Shown here: piece by piece, positions 1 to 6,850 of the stretch
Layout of the letters: every line of letters starts with the position of its first letter
Numbering within the stretch: position 1 is the first letter of the stretch
Source of the DNA: DSAR01 sp034437315
GTDB lineage: Bacteria; Chloroflexota; Anaerolineae; B4-G1
Assembly: GCA_034437315.1 (NCBI GenBank)
Contig: DAOTUC010000111.1
Location: forward strand, 1 to 16,676
DNA length: 16,676 nt
Direction of reading: 5' to 3'
Program-made: the position numbers and the translations under genes
The notes under the pieces: generated by a model
What the model was told of the DNA's origin: nothing
Databases searched by the model: none
What the model saw: only the letters and a program-made list of their open reading frames with translations

Positions 1-95
1 GACCCTAAAGGTTTTGCTCAAGGCCGCGCAAACAACGTTTTTGCCTTAAACAATGACCTTTTTCCATCAAAACCAGCGCAAAAACCTTTAGGGTC
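1..95. repeat. Imperfect terminal inverted repeat element (non-coding)
   Basis: The first 17 bases (starting GACCCTAAAGG) are repeated in inverted orientation at 78-95, with a single T indel between the arms. The arms enclose about 60 bp of A/C-rich sequence with no ORF. The arrangement looks like a small non-autonomous repeat or a large hairpin. The right arm runs directly into the dispersed repeat at 95-126, so the two may be modules of one intergenic repeat family. The window starts exactly at the left arm, so the element could extend further left. Confidence 0.6.
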
Positions 96-126
96 TATGA
101 TGGGCCATGCGAAATCCTGAAGACCC
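95..126 (+). repeat. Dispersed 32-nt repeat, copy 1
   Basis: This 32-base stretch (core CCATGCGAAATCC) recurs exactly, in inverted orientation, at 13239-13270 upstream of dnaK. It abuts the right arm of the inverted repeat at 1-95. Both copies lie between genes. That fits an interspersed intergenic repeat family, but only two copies are visible here. Confidence 0.85.
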
Positions 127-249
127 CGAAATTATCGCTTAATGCTCATTGGTAGATGTAGTCGAAGAAGATGTCGATATATGCCCGAAGGAGTGAAGTC
201 GCTTCAATAGCCTAAAGGGCGCATCGGGAGAAGTCAAGTACACATATTT

Positions 250-278
250 ACAATAGCACAAATCGAGGGGGTTGTCAA
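250..278 (-). promoter_or_regulatory. Sigma-70-type promoter firing leftwards out of the window
   Basis: On the minus strand there is a perfect -35 TTGACA (273-278), a 17-bp spacer, and -10 TATTGT (250-255) preceded by TGC, an extended -10. Transcription would start near 243 and run across the 32-nt repeat and the inverted repeat towards base 1. The gene it serves is not in the window, or the product is a non-coding RNA. Confidence 0.5.
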
Positions 279-287
279 ATGTCCCAA

Positions 288-307
288 GCATCCGACAGTT
301 TATCAAC
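288..307 (-). repeat. 20-nt near-repeat, copy 1 (possible regulatory element)
   Basis: These 20 bases match 8477-8496 with one mismatch, in the same orientation. On the minus strand the copy reads GTTGATAAACTG onwards. It lies just upstream of the leftward promoter at 250-278. The other copy lies just upstream of the LCP gene. A shared operator or shared promoter ancestry is possible. Confidence 0.5.
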
Positions 308-363
308 CGGGCGATGCAAGTATCAGGCAGCCAAAATATTTGAGCAGGGGCCCGAGACGCGCC

Positions 364-1506
364 TCATTCCTCCTGGTTCCGGGTCTGCTCATACACCCGC
401 CCGAATTCCTCCACGAACAGATCCGCCACCTCGGCGTCGTGGATGATGAGCAGGTTTTCGTCGTTGCTGCGCTCGGCGTTGTTGGTGAAGTTGTATGATC
501 CCGTGATGACCATGTGATCGTCAATGATGATCACTTTGTGGTGCATGATGTAGGGATTGCCATCCTTGAGCACGTCGTGGCCCGCCTGGCGCAAGCGGCT
601 GTACACGCTATAATCGCGATCGGCGTCGCGGCTCTCCATCACCCCCTGGATGACCACGCCGGCCTGCGCTCGCTCCAGCATGGCGTCGGCGATCTCGTCG
701 TTGGTGAACACAAAGGCCATAAAACGGATGTGATGTTGCGCCTCCGCGATGCGGTCAATCACATAGGCGGCGACCCCGTCCTCTGGCGCGAAATAGTTTT
801 CCACCATGACCTCCCGCTCCTGCGCCGCCTCCCCCTCGCCCTCCACGACGGTGATCCGCACGAGAGGATGAGGCGTGTCGGCTGGCGAGGTGGGGCCAAA
901 GGCGTCATCGAACATTTCCTCAAACTCGACGGTGTAATTCTCCGCCAGGGCGGGCGAGGCGATCAGCACGGCGTTGTTGTTGTTGCGATACGCGCCGTTT
1001 TCCGTTAAATTCCAGGATCCGGTCCATACCCATTGCTCGTCAATCACGACGAATTTGTTGTGCATCAGGCCGCTGCTGCGCTCGTCCTCGATCACGGGTA
1101 TACCGGCCCGGCGGAGGTCGCGCACGATGTCGGCGTTTTTCTCCCGGTCCAGGTTATCGCTCTCGACGACGACGCGCACCCGCGCACCGTCCTGCCGCGC
1201 CTGGATCAGGGCATCGGCCACGGGGACCAGGTTCAACTCGTAGGCCACTAGGTCGACGCTGACCTGGGCCTGCCTGATCACGGTCGCCAATTCTTCGCCC
1301 AATCCACTGCGACGGTCGGCCGGGTCGTCTGGATAGCGGGGGTTGGTGAAGTAGACGCGGATCCAATCGCCGCTGACGTGCTCGGTGACCACGTCGAAAT
1401 CGAACAGGCCATCCAGGTCTAAACCAAAATAGGCGGCGACGATGAAGAGCAACAGCGTCAGCAACATCGAAAGGATTTTCTGTGACTTGGGCTTAGATTT
1501 AGACAT
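364..1506 (-). CDS. Membrane-anchored phospholipase D-family protein with two HKD motifs
   Basis: This 380-residue protein has an N-terminal basic segment followed by one hydrophobic span (about residues 10-28), which probably anchors it with the catalytic part outside. Two PLD-like repeats follow, each with the H-x-K-x4-D signature: H149/K151/D156 and H322/K324/D329, followed by TGSWN and TGSYN. Two complete motifs imply an active pseudo-dimer that cleaves phosphodiester bonds. Family members include phospholipases, cardiolipin synthases and Nuc-type endonucleases. The short spacing and lack of extra domains favour a nuclease-like or generic PLD-like member, but the substrate cannot be read from sequence. 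Its start overlaps the upstream gene by 8 nt, with AAGGAG seven bases ahead of the ATG, so the two genes are translationally coupled. Confidence 0.9.
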   Translation of the reverse strand: MSKSKPKSQKILSMLLTLLLFIVAAYFGLDLDGLFDFDVVTEHVSGDWIRVYFTNPRYPDDPADRRSGLGEELATVIRQAQVSVDLVAYELNLVPVADALIQARQDGARVRVVVESDNLDREKNADIVRDLRRAGIPVIEDERSSGLMHNKFVVIDEQWVWTGSWNLTENGAYRNNNNAVLIASPALAENYTVEFEEMFDDAFGPTSPADTPHPLVRITVVEGEGEAAQEREVMVENYFAPEDGVAAYVIDRIAEAQHHIRFMAFVFTNDEIADAMLERAQAGVVIQGVMESRDADRDYSVYSRLRQAGHDVLKDGNPYIMHHKVIIIDDHMVITGSYNFTNNAERSNDENLLIIHDAEVADLFVEEFGRVYEQTRNQEE

Positions 1507-1834
1507 CCTGGGTCTCCTTCTCCGAGGTCGAGTCGGTTAGCATCAAGGGCGGATCGGTCTCCGAAATGAGCGCGCGCACCCGTTCGGCCTGTGCATCGGG
1601 GGCGGCCTCTCCGGCTCTCCGCCCGATATATTTCATCTTGCGCCGCAGGGCGACCAGTTGCTCGTCCAGTTGTTGCTCGGGGATCCCATCCGCTTGTTCC
1701 AGCAGATCGTCAATCTGCGCGATGCCCCAGTCCAATAAGGGGCCAGCCGCGTCGTCGATCAAGTCGGCGGTGATCGATTCATCCGCTAGAAGGCTTTCCA
1801 CCGCGCGACGGCGACTGCTCTCAATAATGGCCAT
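1499..1834 (-). CDS. Small acidic helical protein of unknown function, coupled to the PLD gene
   Basis: I do not recognise this protein. With the preferred start it has 111 residues, is rich in Glu, Asp, Ala and Leu, has no membrane span or signal peptide, and appears almost wholly alpha-helical apart from the acidic tail. I chose the ATG at 1832-1834 because GGAGG (1840-1844) lies 5 nt ahead; the adjacent in-frame ATG (1835-1837) is only 2 nt away. A longer reading from 1879 would put the ribosome binding site inside the coding sequence. Its stop overlaps the PLD gene start by 8 nt, so it may be a partner or regulator of that protein, but this is only inferred from position. Confidence 0.75.
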   Translation of the reverse strand: MAIIESSRRRAVESLLADESITADLIDDAAGPLLDWGIAQIDDLLEQADGIPEQQLDEQLVALRRKMKYIGRRAGEAAPDAQAERVRALISETDPPLMLTDSTSEKETQDV

Positions 1835-1911
1835 CATTTCCTCCAATAAGTCGCAAGTGTGCAAGGGGCAAGTGGGCAAGTTAAAAAGTGACAGATGACG
1901 TAAACAACTTT

Positions 1912-1941
1912 ATTGTACCACAATATGCGCCAATCCCCCAA
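1912..1941 (-). promoter_or_regulatory. Weak candidate promoter for the two-gene PLD unit
   Basis: On the minus strand, TTGGGG (1936-1941) and TACAAT (1912-1917) are separated by 18 bp, about 80 nt upstream of the small gene's start. The -10 is good and the -35 is poor. No better site was seen in this gap. Confidence 0.3.
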
Positions 1942-1997
1942 TGTCGAGGGATAAAGGGTCGGCGGCGGCGATCGAGCGGCAGAAGGCAACAGGGTGA

Positions 1998-2013
1998 TGT
2001 TTCACGTGAAACA
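1998..2013. promoter_or_regulatory. parS: parS centromere-like site (ParB binding)
   Basis: The 16-bp sequence TGTTTCACGTGAAACA is a perfect palindrome and identical to the canonical chromosomal parS found in Bacillus and many other phyla. One more matched pair on each side extends the palindrome to 18 bp (1997-2014). It lies in the divergent gap between the PLD unit and the epimerase gene. ParB loads at such sites and spreads to form the partition complex used by ParA and SMC. Chromosomal parS sites cluster near the replication origin, so this window may be origin-proximal. No parA or parB gene is in view. Confidence 0.88.
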
Positions 2014-2034
2014 TTGAAGGTCGCTCGCTCAAAT

Positions 2035-2063
2035 TTGCCACAAAAGCGAAAGGGTGATATGCT
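2035..2063 (+). promoter_or_regulatory. Candidate promoter for the epimerase/metal transporter genes
   Basis: TTGCCA (2035-2040), a 17-bp spacer and TATGCT (2058-2063) give a five-of-six -35 and a four-of-six -10. Transcription would start near 2070, leaving a leader of about 15 nt that still contains the GGGGG ribosome binding site (2074-2078). It lies 22 bp downstream of parS. Confidence 0.35.
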
Positions 2064-2084
2064 TACAATGAAAGGGGGTTAATT

Positions 2085-3164
2085 ATGCAAATCACGAATG
2101 TCGAAATTATACCGGTCGACTTGCGCTTGAAGCTGCCCTATCGCACGGCCTATCATTCTGGACGGAAGGCCGAACGGGAGATTGAGTACGTGACGGTCGT
2201 GTTCGTGCGGGTCGAGACGCGCCAGGGAAAGACTGCCTGGGGTTGCGCCGCGTTCGATACCGACCTGACCGGCGAAACGCGAGAAAGCGTGCTCCAGGCA
2301 TGTCACGCCTGCGCCGACCGCGCGCTGGACCTCAACCCGCTCAACACTGAATACGCGCTGGAACAACTGGCAGAGATCGCCCACGAGGCCCCGTCCGCCC
2401 TGTGCGCCTTCGACCTGGCCTTCCACGATTTGCTGGGCTTAGCCACGGGATTGCCCCTCCATCGTTTGCTGGGCGGGTATCGCCGCCAGATTCAAACCTC
2501 GGTCACCATCAGCGTGGCCACGGTCAAGGAAAGCGTGGAATTGGCCCGTGACCGCGTCCGGCAAGGATTCAGAATGCTCAAAGTCAAAGGGGGGATCGAT
2601 CCCGATGAGGACGTCCAGCGCATACGCGCCATCCGCAAGATGTATCCCAACCTCGTCCTGCGCCTGGACGCCGATCAGGGCTACACCGTTCAACAGGCCA
2701 TCGACGTAGCCCGCGCCCTGGAAAACGACCTGGAGATGTTAGAGCAACCCGTGCCGGCCGACGACCTCGACGGCCTTGGTCAGATCGCCAAACACAGCCC
2801 CGTGCCCGTCCTGGCCGACGAGAGCGTCACCGGGCCCGCGTCGGCGCTCGCCGTCGCCGCCCGGCGTTGCGCCGACGGGTTAAGCGTCAAATTGGCGACC
2901 TGTGGCGGGCTGCACTGCGCGCGCCAGATCGACGCCATCGCCCGCGCCGCCCAGATGGACACGATGGTCAGTTGCCTCAACGAGCCGGCCCTGCTCATAG
3001 CTGCCGGCCTATCTTTCGCCCTGAGCAGCCCCAACGTGCGCTATGGCGACCTCGACGGTCACCTGGACCTGATCGACGATCCCACCATAGCGGGTTTTCA
3101 ACTGTCGGACGGCGAATTGATCGCCTCCGACGTGCCGGGCCTGGGTTGCACGGTCAATCTATAA
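2085..3164 (+). CDS. Enolase-superfamily protein, probable dipeptide epimerase (L-Ala-D/L-Glu epimerase type)
   Basis: This 359-residue protein has the usual length and two-domain layout of the mandelate racemase/muconate lactonizing enzyme group: a capping domain (about 1-125) and a TIM barrel. Visible active-site residues are the K-x-K pair K166/K168 in KVKGG, metal ligands D195, E220 (in EQP) and D245 (in DES), and the second general base K269. The GDLDG motif at 321-325 matches the C-terminal D-x-D motif by which dipeptide epimerases hold the substrate amino group, so I prefer this over muconate or o-succinylbenzoate enzymes. A role in recycling peptidoglycan dipeptides is plausible; specificity in this family varies. 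AAAGGGGG precedes the ATG. The ABC ATPase pseudogene begins 9 nt downstream. Confidence 0.85.
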   Translation: MQITNVEIIPVDLRLKLPYRTAYHSGRKAEREIEYVTVVFVRVETRQGKTAWGCAAFDTDLTGETRESVLQACHACADRALDLNPLNTEYALEQLAEIAHEAPSALCAFDLAFHDLLGLATGLPLHRLLGGYRRQIQTSVTISVATVKESVELARDRVRQGFRMLKVKGGIDPDEDVQRIRAIRKMYPNLVLRLDADQGYTVQQAIDVARALENDLEMLEQPVPADDLDGLGQIAKHSPVPVLADESVTGPASALAVAARRCADGLSVKLATCGGLHCARQIDAIARAAQMDTMVSCLNEPALLIAAGLSFALSSPNVRYGDLDGHLDLIDDPTIAGFQLSDGELIASDVPGLGCTVNL

Positions 3165-3173
3165 AAAGGGCAT

Positions 3174-3946
3174 ATGCCGATGCCGTCAAACGCAAAGCGC
3201 GCGTCCGACTCAGAGAACGAAAAAGAGGTCATCTCGATCCAGAATATGTGGGCCGGTTACGATGGAGAGGTCGTCCTACAGGATATCACCCTTTCGGTCA
3301 AAGAACGGGACTTCATCGGGCTGATCGGGCCCAACGGCAGCGGTAAAACGACGTTGTTCAAAGTGCTTCTGGGCCTCCTGCCCCCAACCAGGGGCGAGGT
3401 GCGCATTCTGGACCAACCCGTCAAACAAGGGCGGCGACACGTCGGCTACGTCCCCCAATTGGCGACGTTCGACCGCGACTTCCCCATCCGTGTGCGCGAG
3501 GTCGTCCAGATGGGCCGCCTGGGCAAACGTCGATTGCTGCAACCCTTCACGCGCGAGGACGAGCAGATCGTCGAACAGGCGCTGCGCAACGTGGGGATAG
3601 AAACGTTGCGGGATCAGCCCATCGGCGCGCGCTATCCGGAGGACAATGCCAGCGGGTCTACATCGTTCGCGCGCTGGCGACACAACCCCAAATTCTTTTA
3701 TTGGACGAACCGCTGGCCAACGTCAACCCCCAGATCAGTGGGGACATCTACGATCTATTGAAACAATTGAACAAACAAATCACCATTCTGATGGTCTCCC
3801 ACGATATGAGCGCGATCTCGTCCCACGTCAAAACGATCGGCTGCCTCAACCGTCGCCTATTCTACCACGGCGTCGCGCATCGGGTCTTTCCAGAGCACAC
3901 CACCATGCATTCGACCCCAGAAGAAAAGGAAACGGACGATGATTGA
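3174..3946 (+). pseudogene. Zinc/manganese-type ABC transporter ATP-binding protein, frameshifted
   Basis: The first frame gives an ABC ATPase with Walker A GPNGSGKTT (residues 52-60) and a Q-loop in GYVPQ. The reading frame is then lost just before the signature motif. The second frame continues perfectly with LSGGQ, an ARAL-like helix (VRAL), Walker B ILLLDEP and the H-loop MVSHD, ending at 3946. The break falls in a (GC)4 run at 3625-3632; removing one GC unit restores a single 256-residue protein of normal length for the ZnuC/MntB family. Translated as it stands, the protein lacks the signature and Walker B motifs and cannot hydrolyse ATP. It overlaps the permease start by 8 nt, and no substrate-binding protein gene is nearby. 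The lesion is either a real slippage mutation or a sequencing error. Confidence 0.85.
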
Positions 3947-4821
3947 GTTAGCGCTCGAAATTTTACAACACAGCTTTATGCACAACGCCCTGCTGGCGGG
4001 CGCGCTGGTCAGCGTCGCCTGCGGCGTCATCGGGACATTCGTCGTCGTCAAGCGCATCGTCTTCGTCAGCGGCGGCATCGCCCACGCGGCCTATGGCGGG
4101 ATCGGGCTGGGATATTACTTCCGCTACCACATCCTCCCCCTCCTGACCGGAACCGAACAAATGGACGCCCGGCCAGGGCCATATCCGCTGATCGGCGCCA
4201 TCATCTTCAGCCTGATCGCCGCCCTCGTCATGGGATGGGTGCAGCGCAAGACGAATGAACGAGCCGACACCATCATCGGGGTGATGTGGGCCATCGGTAT
4301 GGCCCTGGGAATCATCTTCGTCGATTTGACCGCCGGATATAAGGCGGATCTGATGAGCTACCTCTTCGGCAGCATCCTGACCGTCCCCGCCAGCGAGTTG
4401 TGGATCATGTTAGCCCTCGACCTGGTTATCCTGGCGCTGGCAATCCTGTTCTACAAGGAATTATTGGCCGTATCCTTCGACGAGACCTTCGCCATCGTAG
4501 AAAACGTCCCTGTGAACGCCATCTAAGGGATGCTCTTGAGCCTAATTGCGCTGACCGTGGTGATGATGATGCGCGTCGTCGGATTGATCATGGTCATCGC
4601 GCTGTTGACCATTCCGACCGCCATCAGCGGACAGTTCGTGCGAGATATGAAAAAAAATGATGATCATCTCTAGTCTGTTGGGAGTCGCATTTAGCGCCGC
4701 CGGATTGCTCATCTCTTACACGTGGAACTTGACGTCCGGCGCGTCGATCATCCTCGTCGCCGGCGTCGGATACCTGTTGGGCCTAGGATTAAAATCCATA
4801 CGCCGGTTAAACGGCGGGTAA
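3939..4821 (+). pseudogene. Zinc/manganese-type ABC transporter permease, with a nonsense codon and a frameshift
   Basis: The opening 195 codons encode a polytopic membrane protein of the ABC-3 (ZnuB/MntC) permease family, with the typical VVKRIVFVSGGIAHAAYGGIG region after the first span. A TAA stop at 4524-4526 interrupts it where relatives have an aromatic or other sense codon. The same frame then continues with a clear family match (LTVVMMMRVVG, IALLTIPTAIS) until an A8 run at 4650-4657. With seven A's the frame reads on through the last two membrane spans to a TAA at 4819-4821. The repaired product would be 293 residues, normal for the family. Two independent lesions here, plus one in the ATPase, indicate an inactive transporter if the sequence is accurate. 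The gene starts within the ATPase stop. Confidence 0.85.
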
Positions 4822-4855
4822 CAAAGCGCCCTGAAATTGCGCCACAGGAGTAACA

Positions 4856-6223
4856 ATGGCTAAGACACATACACGCTGGATTTGCCAGGAATGCGGGCGC
4901 ACGACGCCCCGCCACATGGGCCGTTGTCCGGGCTGCGGTCAATGGAACACGATGGTCGAGGAAATCATAGAATCGACCAAAACGCCGGGCGGCCTTCGAC
5001 AAATGCCAGGCGGCAAGCCCCAGCGCCTACAAGAGGTCGAGACCGGCGACCTGGAACGCCTCGCGCTGCCGATGAAGGAGTTCTCGCGCGTATTGGGCGG
5101 CGGCATCGTCCCCGGTTCCCTCATCCTGGTCGGCGGCGATCCCGGCATTGGGAAAAGCACCCTCCTGCTGCAAGCGGCCAGCGGCGTATCCGAGGCGACG
5201 AACAAACCGGTGCTGTACGTCTCCGGCGAGGAGTCGGCCCGCCAGATCAAGATGCGGGCTAACCGCCTCTCCATCCAGGAGGCCGACCTGTTCGTGCTGA
5301 CCGAGACGCGCCTGGAAGCCATCGTGCGGCACGCCGAACAGCTTCAACCGGCGGCGATGATCGTCGATTCCATCCAAACCATCACCGCGGAAGAGATCGA
5401 CTCGGCCGCCGGATCGATCAGCCAGGTGCGACGCGCCGCGTCCCGCTTCCAGGGATGGGCTAAAACCGAGGGAGTGTCGGTCTTCCTCGTCGGGCACGTC
5501 ACCAAATCGGGCGCTATCGCCGGGCCGAAGGTGTTAGAGCACATCGTCGACACGGTGCTCTACCTGGAAGGCGATCGCTTTCACACCTACCGATTGCTCC
5601 GCTCGGTCAAGAATCGCTTCGGCGCCACGTCCGAGGTCGGCGTGTTCGAAATGCAGGAACACGGCATGGTCGAGGTGAGCAATCCATCCGAGGTATTTCT
5701 GGCGGAACGAATGATCAACGCGCCCGGATCCGCCATCGCGGTGACCATGGAAGGCACCCGTTCGCTCCTGGTGGAGATCCAGGCGCTCGCCAGCCACACC
5801 AGTTTCGGACATCCCCGCCGCACGGCCAACGGTGTGGATTTCAACCGCCTGCTGCTGATCACGGCGGTGCTCTCGCGACGGGTGGGCTTGCGGCTATACG
5901 ATCAGGATGTCTTCACCAACGTCGTCGGCGGCCTACAAGTGGGAGAACCGGCCGCCGACCTGGCGATCGCGGTCGCAATCGCCTCCAGTGTGCGCGACCG
6001 CCCCGTAAAAGCGGACATGGCGATCGTCGGCGAGATCGGCCTTTCTGGAGAGGTGCGCACAGTGGGGCAAATGGCGGGCCGGTTGAAAGAGGCCGCTCGA
6101 CTGGGATTCAGCCGCTGCCTATCCCCTCAACAACGGCGCAAGAGCCAGGAACCATGGCCGACCGGCATTGAGGCTATCCCTGTGCGCTCCGTCTCCGAGG
6201 CGGTGGAAAAAGCGTTGGTGTAG
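4856..6223 (+). CDS. radA: DNA repair protein RadA (Sms)
   Basis: This 455-residue protein has the full RadA layout and length. An N-terminal four-cysteine zinc finger (C10, C13, C24, C27) is followed by a RecA-like ATPase with Walker A GGDPGIGKST (93-102), the RadA-specific KNRFG motif (252-256), and a C-terminal Lon-protease-like domain (from about 285, including GVDFNRLLLITAVLSRR and the GLSGEVR segment). RadA is a DnaB-like helicase that drives branch migration during recombination and helps process stalled forks. AGGAG lies just ahead of the ATG at 4856. It sits 34 nt downstream of the broken permease and could be co-transcribed with it. Nothing in it is damaged, unlike its upstream neighbours. 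Confidence 0.97.
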   Translation: MAKTHTRWICQECGRTTPRHMGRCPGCGQWNTMVEEIIESTKTPGGLRQMPGGKPQRLQEVETGDLERLALPMKEFSRVLGGGIVPGSLILVGGDPGIGKSTLLLQAASGVSEATNKPVLYVSGEESARQIKMRANRLSIQEADLFVLTETRLEAIVRHAEQLQPAAMIVDSIQTITAEEIDSAAGSISQVRRAASRFQGWAKTEGVSVFLVGHVTKSGAIAGPKVLEHIVDTVLYLEGDRFHTYRLLRSVKNRFGATSEVGVFEMQEHGMVEVSNPSEVFLAERMINAPGSAIAVTMEGTRSLLVEIQALASHTSFGHPRRTANGVDFNRLLLITAVLSRRVGLRLYDQDVFTNVVGGLQVGEPAADLAIAVAIASSVRDRPVKADMAIVGEIGLSGEVRTVGQMAGRLKEAARLGFSRCLSPQQRRKSQEPWPTGIEAIPVRSVSEAVEKALV

Positions 6224-6240
6224 AATTTTCGCCCAATTTG

Positions 6241-6249
6241 TGCTATAAT
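6241..6249 (+). promoter_or_regulatory. Extended -10 promoter for the DUF4332 gene
   Basis: TGC-TATAAT is a perfect extended -10, located 18 bp after the radA stop codon. The -35 region is weak (TAGAAT at 18 bp), as is common for extended -10 promoters. The start would be near 6256, giving a leader of about 155 nt before the ATG at 6411. Confidence 0.6.
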
Positions 6250-6255
6250 AGAGAC

Positions 6256-6410
6256 GAGGATGGGTAGTTAGCCAGGCACCAAGCAAAAAAGCTTGCAAGA
6301 AAAACATTTATCGCCAACAAAACATACGTACCGGGGGCGCTAATCGGCACGAGGAGGGGCCTCTGAGCGAAGGTTCTTTTCATCACCCTAGTCTCTCTCA
6401 AGGAGGAAAA
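6256..6410 (+). other. Long 5' leader of the DUF4332 gene
   Basis: About 155 nt lie between the predicted transcript start and the ATG, with no ORF. Short complementary blocks are visible (CAAGC 6280-6284 with GCTTG 6291-6295; GAGG 6354-6357 with CCTC 6360-6363). I do not recognise a known riboswitch. The AAGGAGG ribosome binding site lies at the end of the leader. Confidence 0.4.
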
Positions 6411-6815
6411 ATGACCAAGTTAACGAAAATCGAAGGTGTAGGGAAAGAATACGCCCAAAAGCTTAAGGATATGGGCGTCGGATCTGTCGAGGCCTTGCTC
6501 GAACGAGGCGGGACGCCTAAAGGGCGACAGGAAATCGTGGAGCAGTCCGGGATCAGCAGCCAGTTGATTTTGAAGTGGGTCAACCGGGCGGATCTATTCC
6601 GCGTCAAGGGGGTCGGCGAGGAATACGGGGATTTATTAGAGATCGCTGGCGTCGATACCGTACCGGAGTTGGCGCAACGCAACCCCGAAAATCTGTACGC
6701 CAAGCTGATCGCGGTAAACGAGGAAAAGAAACTCGTCCGCCGCCCGCCGAGCCAGTCCCAGGTGCGCCAATGGGTCGAGCATGCCAAGGAGTTGCCGCGC
6801 GCTATCTCCTATTGA
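6411..6815 (+). CDS. DUF4332 / helix-hairpin-helix protein
   Basis: This 134-residue soluble protein is built on two similar helix-hairpin-helix units. The first is at residues 7-24 (IEGVGKEYAQKLKDMGV) and the second at 65-83 (VKGVGEEYGDLLEIAGVDT). This is the pattern of the DUF4332 family, related to the HhH domains that bind DNA non-specifically in ligases, polymerases and RuvA. A basic, helical C-terminal part follows (PPSQSQVRQWVEHAKEL). A structural or DNA-binding role is likely, but no member's function is clear to me. Translation starts at an ideal AAGGAGG-AAAA-ATG. It follows radA but has its own promoter, so a link to repair is only positional. Confidence 0.85.
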   Translation: MTKLTKIEGVGKEYAQKLKDMGVGSVEALLERGGTPKGRQEIVEQSGISSQLILKWVNRADLFRVKGVGEEYGDLLEIAGVDTVPELAQRNPENLYAKLIAVNEEKKLVRRPPSQSQVRQWVEHAKELPRAISY

Positions 6816-6850
6816 GGCATAGAATAATCTTGACCATGGCGCATTAGCTC

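Larger units (their letters stand above)
127..363. other. Non-coding stretch upstream of the window-left transcript and downstream of the PLD gene
   Basis: I see no ORF with a credible start here on either strand. Together with 1-126 it makes 363 bp without a gene. It contains a minus-strand promoter (250-278), one copy of a 20-nt near-repeat (288-307), and a region with short complementary blocks (about 184-226) that could fold in a leftward transcript. There is no clear terminator hairpin with a T-run just after the PLD stop codon. Confidence 0.6.

Noticed and set aside
1..126. Insertion sequence with transposase at the left edge
   Set aside because: There is no ORF between the arms and no target-site duplication could be defined, so only a non-autonomous repeat can be claimed.
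4524..4526. Recoding of the permease stop as selenocysteine, given selB in the window
   Set aside because: The stop is TAA, not TGA, and a second frameshift follows, so recoding would not yield a full protein.
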